DNA of 41,196 nucleotides from Geobacter sp. GTDB lineage: Bacteria > Desulfobacterota > Desulfuromonadia > Geobacterales > Geobacteraceae. The position numbers and the translations under genes were made by a program. The notes under the pieces were generated by a model. It saw only the letters and a list, made by a program, of their open reading frames with translations, was not told the DNA's origin and did no database searches. The DNA is taken from contig DNJC01000152.1 in NCBI GenBank assembly GCA_003490025.1, positions 1-41,196 on the forward strand, read 5' to 3'. Positions 15,193 through 23,766 of this stretch are shown in pieces. The number at the start of each line of letters is the position of its first letter. Position 1 is the first letter of the stretch.

Positions 15193-16737
15193 CTACCGCC
15201 TGGCCGACTTCTTCCGGAAGGCGACGACGCTCAGCAGGATGCTCCCAGCAAGGCAGACTAGCGCGAAGACGTCGCCGTGACGGTTGTAGAAACTGCCGCC
15301 GGTCCCGGTCCTCACCTCGGCCCCCAGGGTAGCTTCCTCGAAAAGGGGGGTCATGCCGCGGATGTGCCCTTTACTGTCGATCACCGACGAGATCCCGGTG
15401 TTGGCGGCGCGCACCAGCGGCACCCTGTTCTCCACCGCGCGGAACACGGTCATGGAGAGATGCTGGTAAGGGGCGGAGGAGCGCCCGAACCAGGCATCGT
15501 TGGTGATGTTGACGAGCATCCCGGCGCCGGCGCTGACATAGGCGCGCGCCACCTCGGGGAAGATCCCCTCGAAGCAGACCAGGACGCCGATCTTGCCGAC
15601 GGTCGTCTGCAGAGGCACGGCGGCCTTTCCCGGGGAGAAGTCGCCGATCCCGGCAACCAGCTTGTTGACGAAGGGGAAGAGCGCGCTAAGCGGCACGTAC
15701 TCCCCGAAAGGCACCAGGTGCAGCTTGTCGCTTCGCCCCGTCACGGCGCCGGTCGGCGAGATCAGGAAGGCGCTGTTCAGGTAGCGGACCAGTTCCCCTT
15801 CCTTCTCGATGGCGGGGCTCCCGGTCACAAGGCAGCTTTTCAACTCGGCGGCAAGCGACTTGACGCGGGCCGCATAGGCGGGCTCGCCCTGGAAATAAAA
15901 GGGGAGCGCGCTCTCGGGCCAGACCACCAAGGTCCCCCCGGTCTGGCACCCCTTCCGGGTGAGCCGCTCGTAGGTCCGGACAGTCGACTCCTGGAAGGCC
16001 GGGTCCCACTTCACGTCCTGCGGGATGTTGCCCTGGACCATCAGCACCCGCTGCAAAGGCCCCTTTTCCACCCGGTTCAGCGCATCGAGCCCGTATCCCA
16101 CGGTCCCGGTCAAAAGGACCAGCAGCAAAAGAAGCTCGCGCACCGGGTAGGGCTGCCTGCGGCGCATCGAGATCCAGATGCGGTACATTACCACGTTGGC
16201 AAAGGCCACCAGGAAGCTGACGCCGTACACCCCTGTCAGGTCGCTGATCTGGATCAGCGGCAGCGTGCGGTACTGGGAGTAACCGAGGTTCGCCCACGGA
16301 AATCCCGTCAGCAGGTAGGAGCGGATCAGCTCTCCCGCCACCCACAACACCGGGAAGGAGCAAAGCGCGGAGATCTTCCTCATCTCGCAGCGTCGCACCA
16401 GCCACATGACCAGGGCGGGATAAAGCGCCAGGTATGCGGCGAGCACCAGGTAAAGCGCGCCGCTTGCGGCCAACGGGAGCTTGCCGTAGGTGGTCATGAC
16501 GATGTTGAGCCAGTAAAGGATGCCGGCGTAGGCGGTGAAGCCTGCCGCGAATCCCAGCCGCAACGCAACCTTGGGGTAGACGCCTGCCGCAGCGGTAAGA
16601 AGCGGCACGAAGGCGAACCAGGCCAAGGCGGAGATGGCGGGCTTGGGAAACGACAGCGCCAGCATGACGCCGGAGGCCACCGCCAGCAGGTAACGCCCCG
16701 CCGCCGGCCAGCCAGGAATTGCTCCCTTCTTTCTCAC
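15193..16737 (-). CDS. lnt: Apolipoprotein N-acyltransferase
   Basis: A 514-residue inner-membrane enzyme that adds the third acyl chain to lipoproteins in Gram-negative bacteria. The N-terminal 210 residues carry several transmembrane helices; the C-terminal part is a carbon-nitrogen hydrolase (nitrilase-like) domain. The catalytic triad is visible as Glu275 (VVWPESALPF), Lys338 (DKLHLVPFGEYVP) and Cys388 (VCFEGIFP). A last hydrophobic segment near the C-terminus (VFALVCLAGSILLSVVAF) fits the terminal helix. The GTG start overlaps the TGA of the upstream CorC-like gene by four bases, so the two are translationally coupled. The CorC-Lnt-YbeY association is common in Gram-negative genomes. Confidence 0.95.
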   Translation of the reverse strand: MRKKGAIPGWPAAGRYLLAVASGVMLALSFPKPAISALAWFAFVPLLTAAAGVYPKVALRLGFAAGFTAYAGILYWLNIVMTTYGKLPLAASGALYLVLAAYLALYPALVMWLVRRCEMRKISALCSFPVLWVAGELIRSYLLTGFPWANLGYSQYRTLPLIQISDLTGVYGVSFLVAFANVVMYRIWISMRRRQPYPVRELLLLLVLLTGTVGYGLDALNRVEKGPLQRVLMVQGNIPQDVKWDPAFQESTVRTYERLTRKGCQTGGTLVVWPESALPFYFQGEPAYAARVKSLAAELKSCLVTGSPAIEKEGELVRYLNSAFLISPTGAVTGRSDKLHLVPFGEYVPLSALFPFVNKLVAGIGDFSPGKAAVPLQTTVGKIGVLVCFEGIFPEVARAYVSAGAGMLVNITNDAWFGRSSAPYQHLSMTVFRAVENRVPLVRAANTGISSVIDSKGHIRGMTPLFEEATLGAEVRTGTGGSFYNRHGDVFALVCLAGSILLSVVAFRKKSARR

Positions 16738-17597
16738 GAAGCTTCCGACTCCCTATCCTGCGCCCCCGACTCACGCCGTGCGATGTGGACCTTGGCGATG
16801 CGCCTGTCGTCCGCCTCGAGCACGGTGAGCACCAGGGTGTCGCTCTCGATCACCTCGCCTGCCGAGGGTATGCGTCCGGTCAGATGGAAGATGAGCCCCC
16901 CCACCGTCTCGTACTTCTCCCGCTCGATCTCGACGTCGAAATGCTCTTCCACCTCCTCGATGGGGAGCCTGCCGTCGGCGACGATGGCGCCGTCCGGCTG
17001 GACCGAGAGCCGCTCCGTTTCCAGGTCGTACTCGTCCTGGATGTCTCCCACGATCTGCTCCAGGAGGTCCTCTATGGTGACCAGCCCAGCGGTGCCGCCG
17101 TACTCGTCGATCACGACCGCCATGTGCACGCGCCGCTTCTTGAAGTCGTGCAGCAGCTCCTCGAGGTTCTTGGTCTCCGGGATGAAGAACGGGGGACGGA
17201 TCAGCTTGCGCAGTTCCACCGCGCCGTCGGCCAGGCCCCAGTACTTGAGGAGGTCCTTGGCGTAGATGAGGCCGATGATGTTGTCGATGGTCCCCTCGTA
17301 GACCGGGAGCCTGGAATGCCCGCAGGCGATGATCGCCTTCAGCACCTGGCTCACCTCGTCTTCAATGGAGACGCAGGCCATCTCCATGCGCGGCAGCATG
17401 ATCTCCCGCACCATGGAGTCTCCCAGGGAGAGGATGTTGCGAATCATCGCATTCTCCTCCTGGTTGATCACCCCCTCTTCCTCGCCGGCATCCATCAGCT
17501 CCTGGATCTCCGCCTCGGTCACCCGCTTCTTGCCGTACAGCAATCGGGTGAGGGACTCGATCAGCCCCTGCCCCTTCCGTCCGTTTCCCTCTTCCAA
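16734..17597 (-). CDS. CorC/HlyC-type CBS-domain protein
   Basis: A 287-residue cytoplasmic protein with two CBS domains (about 65-190; REIMLPRMEMACVSIEDE, CGHSRLPVYEGTIDNIIGLIYAKDLL, RVHMAVVIDEYGGTAGLVTIEDLLEQIVGDI) followed by a CorC_HlyC/transporter-associated domain (about 205-280). There is no DUF21 membrane domain, so this is the soluble CorC (YbeX) type, linked in enterobacteria to magnesium/cobalt efflux and ribosome biogenesis. The start is TTG at 17597 with GGAGG about 10 bases upstream, slightly long spacing. Its stop overlaps the lnt start (GTGA). Confidence 0.9.
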   Translation of the reverse strand: MEEGNGRKGQGLIESLTRLLYGKKRVTEAEIQELMDAGEEEGVINQEENAMIRNILSLGDSMVREIMLPRMEMACVSIEDEVSQVLKAIIACGHSRLPVYEGTIDNIIGLIYAKDLLKYWGLADGAVELRKLIRPPFFIPETKNLEELLHDFKKRRVHMAVVIDEYGGTAGLVTIEDLLEQIVGDIQDEYDLETERLSVQPDGAIVADGRLPIEEVEEHFDVEIEREKYETVGGLIFHLTGRIPSAGEVIESDTLVLTVLEADDRRIAKVHIARRESGAQDRESEAS

Positions 17598-17643
17598 GGG
17601 CGTATTACCTCCGTTGTTAGTGTCGACAGAAATGTCGCTCTAC

Positions 17644-17665
17644 CCCTCCACTTGCCGGTGGAGGG
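17644..17665. repeat. Intercistronic hairpin between dgkA-PAP2 and corC-like genes
   Basis: A perfect 8-bp stem, CCCTCCAC with GTGGAGGG, encloses the loop TTGCCG. There is no T tract. The loop resembles those of hairpins at 32931 and 11484. Confidence 0.5.
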
Positions 17666-17675
17666 TTACTGTCTC

Positions 17676-18380
17676 TTACGTCGCCTGGAACAGCAGGGTC
17701 ACCCCGACGGTGATCGCGATCCCGGTCAACGCTCCGAAGACCACCTCGCGCATGGTGTGTATCCGCAAGAGAAGCCTTGAGTGGCAGACCATGGTGGCCA
17801 GGATGAGGCTCAAAAGCGAGATGAGCGGGTCCTGGGTGTTCAGCGAGACCGAGGTCGCTATCGAGAACGCCACGGCAGAGTGTCCGCTCGGCACCCCACC
17901 TTTGAGCGGCGTCCCGCTCCCCGTCATCGCCTTCAGTATGATGACGGCGATGAGGACCAGTATGACGGAGACCACGATCCCAAGCTCCGACCCTTTCCCA
18001 ACCATCGCCAGCACCCTCTTTTCAACCGGAAAAAGATATTTTGAAAGTATCAGGTATCCAATGATCGCGGTGCCGAAGGCGGCCACGAGCACGGCGCCCG
18101 CCGCGACGTCCTTGGCGATCTTCGCCATGGGATGGAATTCCGGCGATATCATGTCGACCACGACCTCGACCGCGGTGTTCAGCAGTTCGGCGAAGAGGAC
18201 GAAGCTCACGGCGAGGGCGAGCAGCACGAACTCCACCGAGGAGACCCGCAAAAGGAGCGCGGTGAAGAGGAGCACCAGCGCGGCCGCGAAGTGATGCCGC
18301 ATGTGTTTCTGCGTATGCGCCGTGTACAGGATCCCGTCTATGGCGCAATTCACAGAGTCGATGAAGCGGGTAGGCTTCAT
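17676..18380 (-). CDS. Diacylglycerol kinase (DgkA-type) fused to a PAP2-like domain
   Basis: A 234-residue integral membrane protein. Residues 1-115 are a prokaryotic DgkA/UndK-type kinase with the signature AELLNTAVEVVVD (Glu65, Asn68, Thr69, Glu72), which phosphorylates diacylglycerol or undecaprenol. Residues 120-234 form a PAP2-like membrane phosphatase domain with GGVPSGHS (164-167 PSGH) and SRLLLRIHTMRE (Ser201-Arg202, His208). Two canonical phosphatase features deviate: the Lys-x6-Arg-Pro motif is not recognisable, and the Asp four residues after the catalytic His is Glu212. The fusion would put a lipid kinase and a lipid-phosphate phosphatase in one chain, suggesting lipid-carrier cycling. 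ATG with a GGGGG-type purine tract upstream; 18 bases after ybeY. Confidence 0.85.
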   Translation of the reverse strand: MKPTRFIDSVNCAIDGILYTAHTQKHMRHHFAAALVLLFTALLLRVSSVEFVLLALAVSFVLFAELLNTAVEVVVDMISPEFHPMAKIAKDVAAGAVLVAAFGTAIIGYLILSKYLFPVEKRVLAMVGKGSELGIVVSVILVLIAVIILKAMTGSGTPLKGGVPSGHSAVAFSIATSVSLNTQDPLISLLSLILATMVCHSRLLLRIHTMREVVFGALTGIAITVGVTLLFQAT

Positions 18381-18398
18381 CCTTTGCCCCCTGCCTGC

Positions 18399-18866
18399 CT
18401 AGACAAGCCCTTCCTCCACCAGTAGCGCGAAGATCTCGCGCTCCTTGGCCTCCATCCGGGCGGCCTCCGCCTCTCCGCTTCGCTCGTGGTCGTAGCCGGT
18501 GATGTGCAGGATGCCGTGCATGAGCAGGAAGTACAGGCGGCCAAGGAAAGTCTCCCCGGCCTCTTCCGCCTCGCGCGCCGCGGTGTCTACCGAGATGACG
18601 ACGTCACCCAGCTGCGCCGGGTTGATGGCGGCGAATTCCCCCTCCTGCATGGCGAAGGAGATCACGTTGGTCGCCTTGTCGCGCCCGAGGTACTCGCGGT
18701 TCAGTATCCTGATGCTGCGATCCCCGACGATGGAGATGGAGAGTTCGGCCTCAGGACATCCCAAGGCGTCTAAGATCCTCTGTGCCACCTTTCGCAACGC
18801 CGTCGTCCCGACCGAAATCCGCTTTTGACGGTTCGCTATCGCAATCCTCTGGGAACTTCTTGCCAA
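18399..18866 (-). CDS. ybeY: Endoribonuclease YbeY (rRNA maturation)
   Basis: A 155-residue zinc-dependent endoribonuclease acting in 16S rRNA 3' end maturation and ribosome quality control. The metal motif is HGILHITGYDH (H3xH5xH pattern), preceded by the conserved NVISFAM and GDVVIS segments. The start chosen is TTG at 18866: AGGAG lies 7 bases upstream and the resulting N-terminus reads LARSSQRIAIANRQK, matching the short leader expected before the conserved IANRQ segment. A start further upstream would add a Ser/Arg-rich tail unlike the family. The gene overlaps the 3' end of the 7TM-HD gene by 116 bases in another frame, so its expression is tied to that gene. Confidence 0.93.
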   Translation of the reverse strand: MARSSQRIAIANRQKRISVGTTALRKVAQRILDALGCPEAELSISIVGDRSIRILNREYLGRDKATNVISFAMQEGEFAAINPAQLGDVVISVDTAAREAEEAGETFLGRLYFLLMHGILHITGYDHERSGEAEAARMEAKEREIFALLVEEGLV

Positions 18867-21129
18867 TGCATTTCTCCTTGTAGGCCGGCTCCGGGTAATC
18901 GATCCGCTGGTGGTAGATCCCGGCAAGTATCTGGTTGAAGCTCTTGGCTATCTCGTGCAGGTTCTTCAAGGTCAGCTCGCACTCGTCGAGCTGGCCGTCG
19001 ATGAAGATGTTGTTGATGATCTTCTGCACCAGCCCCTGGATCCGCGCGGGGGTCGGGTCGGTCAGGGTGCGGGAAGCGGCCTCGACGCAGTCGGCGAGAA
19101 GCACAAGCCCTGCCTCCCTCGTCTGCGGCTTCGGCCCGGGGTAGCGGAAGTCACGCTCCTCCACGGGGGGGGCGCCCGGCGTCTCCAACCCCCTCGCCTT
19201 CAGGTAGAAGTAGTTGATGAGCGAGGTGCCGTGGGACTGGCGGATGATCTCTATGATCGGCTGGCCGATCCGGTGCTCGCGGGCGAGTTCGACCCCCTCC
19301 TTCATGTGCGAAATGAGGATGAGCGCGCTCATGCTCGGCGAGAGCTTGTCGTGCCGGTTCTCGCCGTCGCGGATGTTCTCGATGAAGTACTGCGGCTTCT
19401 TCAGCTTCCCGACGTCGTGGTAGTAGGCGGCGACCCTCGCCAGGAGCGGGTTCGCGTTGATGGCCTCGGCGCCCGCCTCCACCATGTTGCCGACCAGTAC
19501 GCTGTGGTGGTAGGTCCCGGGGGCGCGGATCATCAGCTCCCGCAACAGCGGGGAATTGAGGTTGGCGAGTTCCAGGAGCTTGACGTCGGTGGTGTACTGG
19601 AAGACCGCCTCCACGAGCGGGATCGTGCCGGAGACGTAGACCGCGTTCATCATCCCGCCCAGGAAGGCGAAGACGAGACAGAAGAGGGTCTGCAGGGAAA
19701 ACGGGCTGTCGCTGTAGATATTGAAGGAGAGCGCCAGCGCCATGTTCACCACGCTCACCTTGAGACCTGCGGAGTAGATGGTCCCCCTCTCCTTGCACTG
19801 GCGCACGCCGTGGGCGCCGACGATCCCGCCCAGGAGCGCGTAGACGACCACCTGAAGGGAGTTGTTCAGCATGATCCCGGTCAGGGGGGCGCAGATCGCG
19901 CAGTAGACCAGGGCCACCTCGGAGTTCAGGATGATCCTGACGATGATGGCGCTGGCGGCGAAGGGGAAGAGGTAGAAATAGCTGCTGGTGTCGATGGACG
20001 GGAAGATCCCGCCGAGCGCCGTCGAGACGGTGGAGGCGAGCTTCAGGACGGCGAAGTTGATGACCGTGAGGAGCGACAGGAGCAGGATGTCCTTGTTGCT
20101 CGGGTTGAACTTCCTGATGTTCTTGCGCCCGAACCGGTACGGCGCGTAGCAGAGCACGAGAACCAGGCCGAAAATCCCGAGGCCGGTCAGTACAGGCGCA
20201 CGGGTCCTCGCCTTGAAGATCTTCTCCAGCTTCATCGCCTGCTCGGAGGTGATCCGCTCCCCGACCCTGACGATCATCTCCCCGCGCTTCATCTTGAAAA
20301 GCACCGGGCGCACCGCGGCGCGCGCCTCGCTCTTCTTCTGGTCGGTGCCGTTTCGGTCGAAGGTGAGGTTGGGCGCTATCATCCGCAGCGCCATCCCCTT
20401 CAGTATCTCCAGGTCGTGTGAGGCGCCTCCCTGGGTCAGGGAGACCTTGGCGAAGGAACGCCTGGCGGCAGCGAGGTCGATGCTGGTGGAGTAGTCGCCG
20501 CCGGCCACCTCCTGCCTGGTGGTCTCGTCCACCACGAGGATGCCGTGACGGATGTCGTCGGAGAAATTGGAGCGGTCGGCGACGATCCGCTGCCGGTACA
20601 GCGAAGAGAGCTGCCGTCCGAGGTCGGAGAGGAATGCCCGCTCCTGCCTGACGCGCGACAGCGCCGCCACCTCCTGCGGGGTGACCTCGACGGCGATGGT
20701 GGCCGCGACACCCTTCCGGCGGGGCTCGCCCTGCAGCCCGTCGTCGCGAAGCAGGTCCAGCGCCTCCTCGAAACGACGCACCACCTCGATGCTGGCAGTG
20801 GGGGCAAGACTGTAGACAAAGGGGGCGGCGGCCTCGGCCTCGGCCCTCTTCTTCTCGGTCAGCAGCAGGTCCTCGATCAGATAGTCCTGTGTCGCGCGTA
20901 CGTCGGAGGTGGCGATGTCCCCCTCGCGGTAGGGATCGGAGAGGAACTGCGGGCTCGGGATGATAAGCAGGGTAAGGAACAGCGCGGAGAGGAAAAGCAT
21001 GGCAAAGCGGCTGCGCTTTTCATACTTTTCGCAGCAGAATCCACTGGCGACCCCATCCATCCAGCTGTCGCAGAGCCGGACCAGCGAGCTCTTCTGTTTA
21101 ATTTGTTTATCGCCGCTATCGGTGGGCAT
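18751..21129 (-). CDS. 7TM-HD family phosphodiesterase (PgpH type)
   Basis: A 792-residue membrane protein. After a cytosolic N-terminus and one transmembrane helix (about 43-62) comes an extracytoplasmic 7TMR-HDED-type domain (to about 305), then about seven transmembrane helices (305-505), then a cytosolic HD domain with HHSVLVGNMVEAGAEA and AAYYHDVGKLKKP (metal ligands His and HD). The family includes PgpH, a cyclic di-AMP phosphodiesterase in Firmicutes; the nucleotide used here cannot be read from sequence. The C-terminus (about 40 residues, from AYKEKCIGKKF) overlaps the start of ybeY. It is the first gene of the minus-strand ybeY-dgkA-corC-lnt-prfB cluster. The Shine-Dalgarno site before ATG 21129 is weak. 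Confidence 0.88.
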   Translation of the reverse strand: MPTDSGDKQIKQKSSLVRLCDSWMDGVASGFCCEKYEKRSRFAMLFLSALFLTLLIIPSPQFLSDPYREGDIATSDVRATQDYLIEDLLLTEKKRAEAEAAAPFVYSLAPTASIEVVRRFEEALDLLRDDGLQGEPRRKGVAATIAVEVTPQEVAALSRVRQERAFLSDLGRQLSSLYRQRIVADRSNFSDDIRHGILVVDETTRQEVAGGDYSTSIDLAAARRSFAKVSLTQGGASHDLEILKGMALRMIAPNLTFDRNGTDQKKSEARAAVRPVLFKMKRGEMIVRVGERITSEQAMKLEKIFKARTRAPVLTGLGIFGLVLVLCYAPYRFGRKNIRKFNPSNKDILLLSLLTVINFAVLKLASTVSTALGGIFPSIDTSSYFYLFPFAASAIIVRIILNSEVALVYCAICAPLTGIMLNNSLQVVVYALLGGIVGAHGVRQCKERGTIYSAGLKVSVVNMALALSFNIYSDSPFSLQTLFCLVFAFLGGMMNAVYVSGTIPLVEAVFQYTTDVKLLELANLNSPLLRELMIRAPGTYHHSVLVGNMVEAGAEAINANPLLARVAAYYHDVGKLKKPQYFIENIRDGENRHDKLSPSMSALILISHMKEGVELAREHRIGQPIIEIIRQSHGTSLINYFYLKARGLETPGAPPVEERDFRYPGPKPQTREAGLVLLADCVEAASRTLTDPTPARIQGLVQKIINNIFIDGQLDECELTLKNLHEIAKSFNQILAGIYHQRIDYPEPAYKEKCIGKKFPEDCDSEPSKADFGRDDGVAKGGTEDLRRLGMS

Positions 21130-21336
21130 TATGTCAATGGTTCCCCTGTCTTAAGGGCAGAGAACTGCAAGTTAGCAGACAAGTGGTGAATATATCCCTT
21201 TTCCGCGAGCACTGTCAATCTATTACAAAAAATCACAAAGAGCGTGCGGATGTGGGCCAGGCCTGGCGTTAGCAAAAATTTACAAAACATCTTCCATTTA
21301 ACGACAGATGTGATATATAAGGTAAATTCCATTAAG

Positions 21337-21354
21337 ACAGGCGGCGTCGCCTGT
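21337..21354 (+). promoter_or_regulatory. 5' leader hairpin of eno
   Basis: ACAGGCG-GCGT-CGCCTGT is a perfect 7-bp hairpin ending 8 bases before the GGGGGG ribosome binding site of eno. It could stabilise the mRNA 5' end or adjust initiation. A TATATA element at 21314-21319 may be the -10 box; no good -35 is seen. Confidence 0.45.
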
Positions 21355-21372
21355 TCATAAAAGGGGGGAGAG

Positions 21373-22662
21373 ATGAGCCAGATTACGGACGTTTACGCCA
21401 GAGAGATCCTGGATTCGAGGGGGAACCCGACACTGGAGGTCGAGGTGTTCCTGGATTCCGGTGCCATGGGAAGGGCAGCGGTTCCCTCCGGCGCATCGAC
21501 CGGTGAGCGCGAGGCGTTGGAACTGCGCGACGGTGACAAGGGGCGCTATCTCGGCAAGGGGGTGGAGAAAGCCGTCTCCAACGTCAACGACATCATAGCA
21601 GACGAGATCACCGGCATGGACGCAACCGACCAGGTAGGAATCGACAAGCGGATGCTGGCCCTGGACGGGACCGATTTCAAGAGCCGCCTGGGCGCCAACG
21701 CCATCCTCGGCGTGTCCCTGGCTGTGGCCAAGGCCGCGGCCGACGAGGTCGGGCTGCCGCTTTACCAGTACATCGGCGGGACGAACGCGAAGGAGTTGCC
21801 GCTTCCGATGATGAACATCATCAACGGCGGCGCGCATGCCGACAACAACGTCGACATCCAGGAATTCATGATCATGCCGGCAGGCGCCAAGAGCTTCAAG
21901 GAAGCCCTCAGGATGGGCGCCGAGATCTTCCACTCGCTGAAAGCGGTACTGAAGGGGAAAGGGTACAACACCGCCGTCGGCGACGAGGGTGGCTTCGCTC
22001 CGAACCTCAAGTCGAACGAGGAAGCGCTGGAAGTCATCATGGAAGCCATCGTCAAGGCCGGCTACAAGCCGGGCGAGGAAGTGCTGCTGGCGCTCGACGT
22101 GGCATCCTCCGAACTGTTCAAGGACGGCGTTTACACGCTGGAGAACGAGGCACAGCCGAAGAAGAGCGCCAAGGAGCTGATCGACTTCTACGAGATGCTG
22201 GTCAACAAGTACCCGATCATCTCCATCGAGGACGGCATGGCCGAGAACGACTGGGACGGCTGGAAGCAGCTCACCGAGCGCCTCGGCAAGCGTATCCAGA
22301 TCGTGGGCGACGACCTGTTCGTCACCAACCCGGCCATCCTGAAGGAAGGTATCCAGAAGGGAATCGCCAACTCCATCCTGATCAAGCTGAACCAGATCGG
22401 CACCCTGACCGAGACCCTCGACGCCATCGAGATGGCCAAGCGCGCCGGTTACACCTGCGTCATCTCGCACCGCTCCGGCGAGACCGAGGACACCACCCTT
22501 GCCGACCTCTCCGTCGCAGTCAACGCCGGGCAGCTCAAGACCGGTTCTCTCTGCCGCACCGACCGCGTCTGCAAGTACAACCAGCTGCTGAGGATCGAGG
22601 ACGAGCTGGACGAAGTGGCGATCTTCAGGGGGCACGAGGTGTTCTACAACCTCAAGAAGTAA
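21373..22662 (+). CDS. eno: Enolase
   Basis: A 429-residue phosphopyruvate hydratase that interconverts 2-phosphoglycerate and phosphoenolpyruvate in glycolysis; bacterial enolases can also join the RNA degradosome. The start MSQITDVYAREILDSRGNPTLEVE is diagnostic. Catalytic and magnesium ligands are seen in GASTGEREALELRDGD, VGDEGGFAPNL (Glu general acid), ALDVASSE, SIEDGMAENDWDGW, VGDDLFVTN, LIKLNQIGT (base Lys) and ISHRSGETEDT. ATG follows a strong AAGGGGGGAG site. It diverges from the 7TM-HD gene and is followed within 30 bases by a strong terminator. Confidence 0.98.
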   Translation: MSQITDVYAREILDSRGNPTLEVEVFLDSGAMGRAAVPSGASTGEREALELRDGDKGRYLGKGVEKAVSNVNDIIADEITGMDATDQVGIDKRMLALDGTDFKSRLGANAILGVSLAVAKAAADEVGLPLYQYIGGTNAKELPLPMMNIINGGAHADNNVDIQEFMIMPAGAKSFKEALRMGAEIFHSLKAVLKGKGYNTAVGDEGGFAPNLKSNEEALEVIMEAIVKAGYKPGEEVLLALDVASSELFKDGVYTLENEAQPKKSAKELIDFYEMLVNKYPIISIEDGMAENDWDGWKQLTERLGKRIQIVGDDLFVTNPAILKEGIQKGIANSILIKLNQIGTLTETLDAIEMAKRAGYTCVISHRSGETEDTTLADLSVAVNAGQLKTGSLCRTDRVCKYNQLLRIEDELDEVAIFRGHEVFYNLKK

Positions 22663-22689
22663 CAGCCGCAGAAAACCTGTAAATAGATA

Positions 22690-22722
22690 AGAGAGCGCTT
22701 CCAGTGGGGGCGCTCTCTTTTT
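22690..22722 (+). terminator. Intrinsic terminator of eno
   Basis: A perfect 9-bp stem, AGAGAGCGC (22690-22698) with GCGCTCTCT (22710-22718), followed by TTTTA. It lies 28 bases after the eno stop. Confidence 0.92.
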
Positions 22723-22829
22723 ATTTGATTGCCCCACCCGCGGTTTCCCATGCTTCCCATTCTTCCCAGCAGCCAACCTGCCGAGGGATTCCCTTGCGCC
22801 GTCCCTCTCATGAGGGTATACTCCCTCCC

Positions 22830-23765
22830 ATGTTAACCTACCAGATCGACCCCAAAGACCACTGCAGGCGCGTGGACAGCTTTCTGCGCAACCTGCTCCC
22901 AACCGCCCAGTTTTCCTACCTGAAGAAACTGATCAACTCCGGACATCTCAAAGTGAACGGCGACTCCGCGCAAGCGGAGCAGATTCTCAGCCACGCCGAC
23001 CAGGTTACGCTGAAGGAGAGCGCCAAGACCGCCGCCTTCCTGGCGCGTCTCACCCCGGAGCTGGACATCCTCTTCGAGGACAGCTGGATCATCTGCTTCA
23101 ACAAGGTGCCGGGACTCGCCGTGCACCGCACCGAGGACGCCGACGAGGAGAACCTCGTCGACCTCGCCGAGACGCTGTTGAAAAAGAGGGACGGGGTCGG
23201 CAGGGTGCGGCCGGTGAACCGGCTGGACAAGGGGACCTCGGGCGCCGTCATCATGGCCAAGAGTTCCGTCGCCGCCGGGATGTTCGGCAAGATGGTGCAG
23301 GAGGACGGCCTGGGTAAGCTCTATCTGGCCGTGGTGGAAGGAAAGCTGCAAAAGCAGGGGATGATCGACGCGCCGCTGGACGGGAAGGAATCCCTGACGC
23401 GCTACCTGCGTCTTTTCCACGGAGGGGGGGTGTCGCTCCTCGCCGTCTATCCGCTCACCGGGAGGATGCACCAGATCAGGCAACATCTGAGGATGATCGG
23501 TCACCCGATCCTTGGTGACAAGCGCTACGGCGGCAGGCCCCTTTCCGGCTTCACCGGTTTCGCGCTGCACTCGTTCAAGACCAACCTGGTGCACCCCGCA
23601 AGCGGAGAGGAGATCGAGATCCCCGCGCCGCTCCCGGAACAGCTGCTGCGGCTCCTCTCGAGGTTCGGGGCGGTGACCGAGCAATCTCTTTTGAAAACCC
23701 TGGACCAGGTGCCGGCTGCGGAGACGGTGCCGCTGTCGACAGCGCCGGAGTACGAAGCCGTGTGA
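22830..23765 (+). CDS. RluA-family pseudouridine synthase with S4 domain
   Basis: A 311-residue RNA-modifying enzyme. The N-terminal S4 RNA-binding domain (about 10-70: RRVDSFLRNLLPTAQFSYLKKLINSGHLKVNG) precedes the catalytic domain with VNRLDKGTSGAVIMAKS; the Asp is the catalytic nucleophile. Asn replaces the usual His of the HRLD motif. Further conserved parts are YLAVVEGKL, YPLTGRMHQIRQHLRMIGHPILGDKRYGG and FALHSFKTNLVHP. Target uridines in 23S rRNA or tRNA cannot be assigned. ATG at 22830 gives the family-typical start MLTYQIDPKDHCRRVD; the Shine-Dalgarno site is weak. The stop is one base from the stop of the convergent pcm gene. Confidence 0.92.
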   Translation: MLTYQIDPKDHCRRVDSFLRNLLPTAQFSYLKKLINSGHLKVNGDSAQAEQILSHADQVTLKESAKTAAFLARLTPELDILFEDSWIICFNKVPGLAVHRTEDADEENLVDLAETLLKKRDGVGRVRPVNRLDKGTSGAVIMAKSSVAAGMFGKMVQEDGLGKLYLAVVEGKLQKQGMIDAPLDGKESLTRYLRLFHGGGVSLLAVYPLTGRMHQIRQHLRMIGHPILGDKRYGGRPLSGFTGFALHSFKTNLVHPASGEEIEIPAPLPEQLLRLLSRFGAVTEQSLLKTLDQVPAAETVPLSTAPEYEAV

Positions 23766-23766
23766 C

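Noticed and set aside
15277..17265. 662-codon plus-strand open frame
   Set aside because: It mirrors lnt and the CorC-like gene, whose motifs are clear on the minus strand.
21355..22902. 515-codon minus-strand open frame
   Set aside because: It is antisense to eno, whose catalytic motifs are all present.
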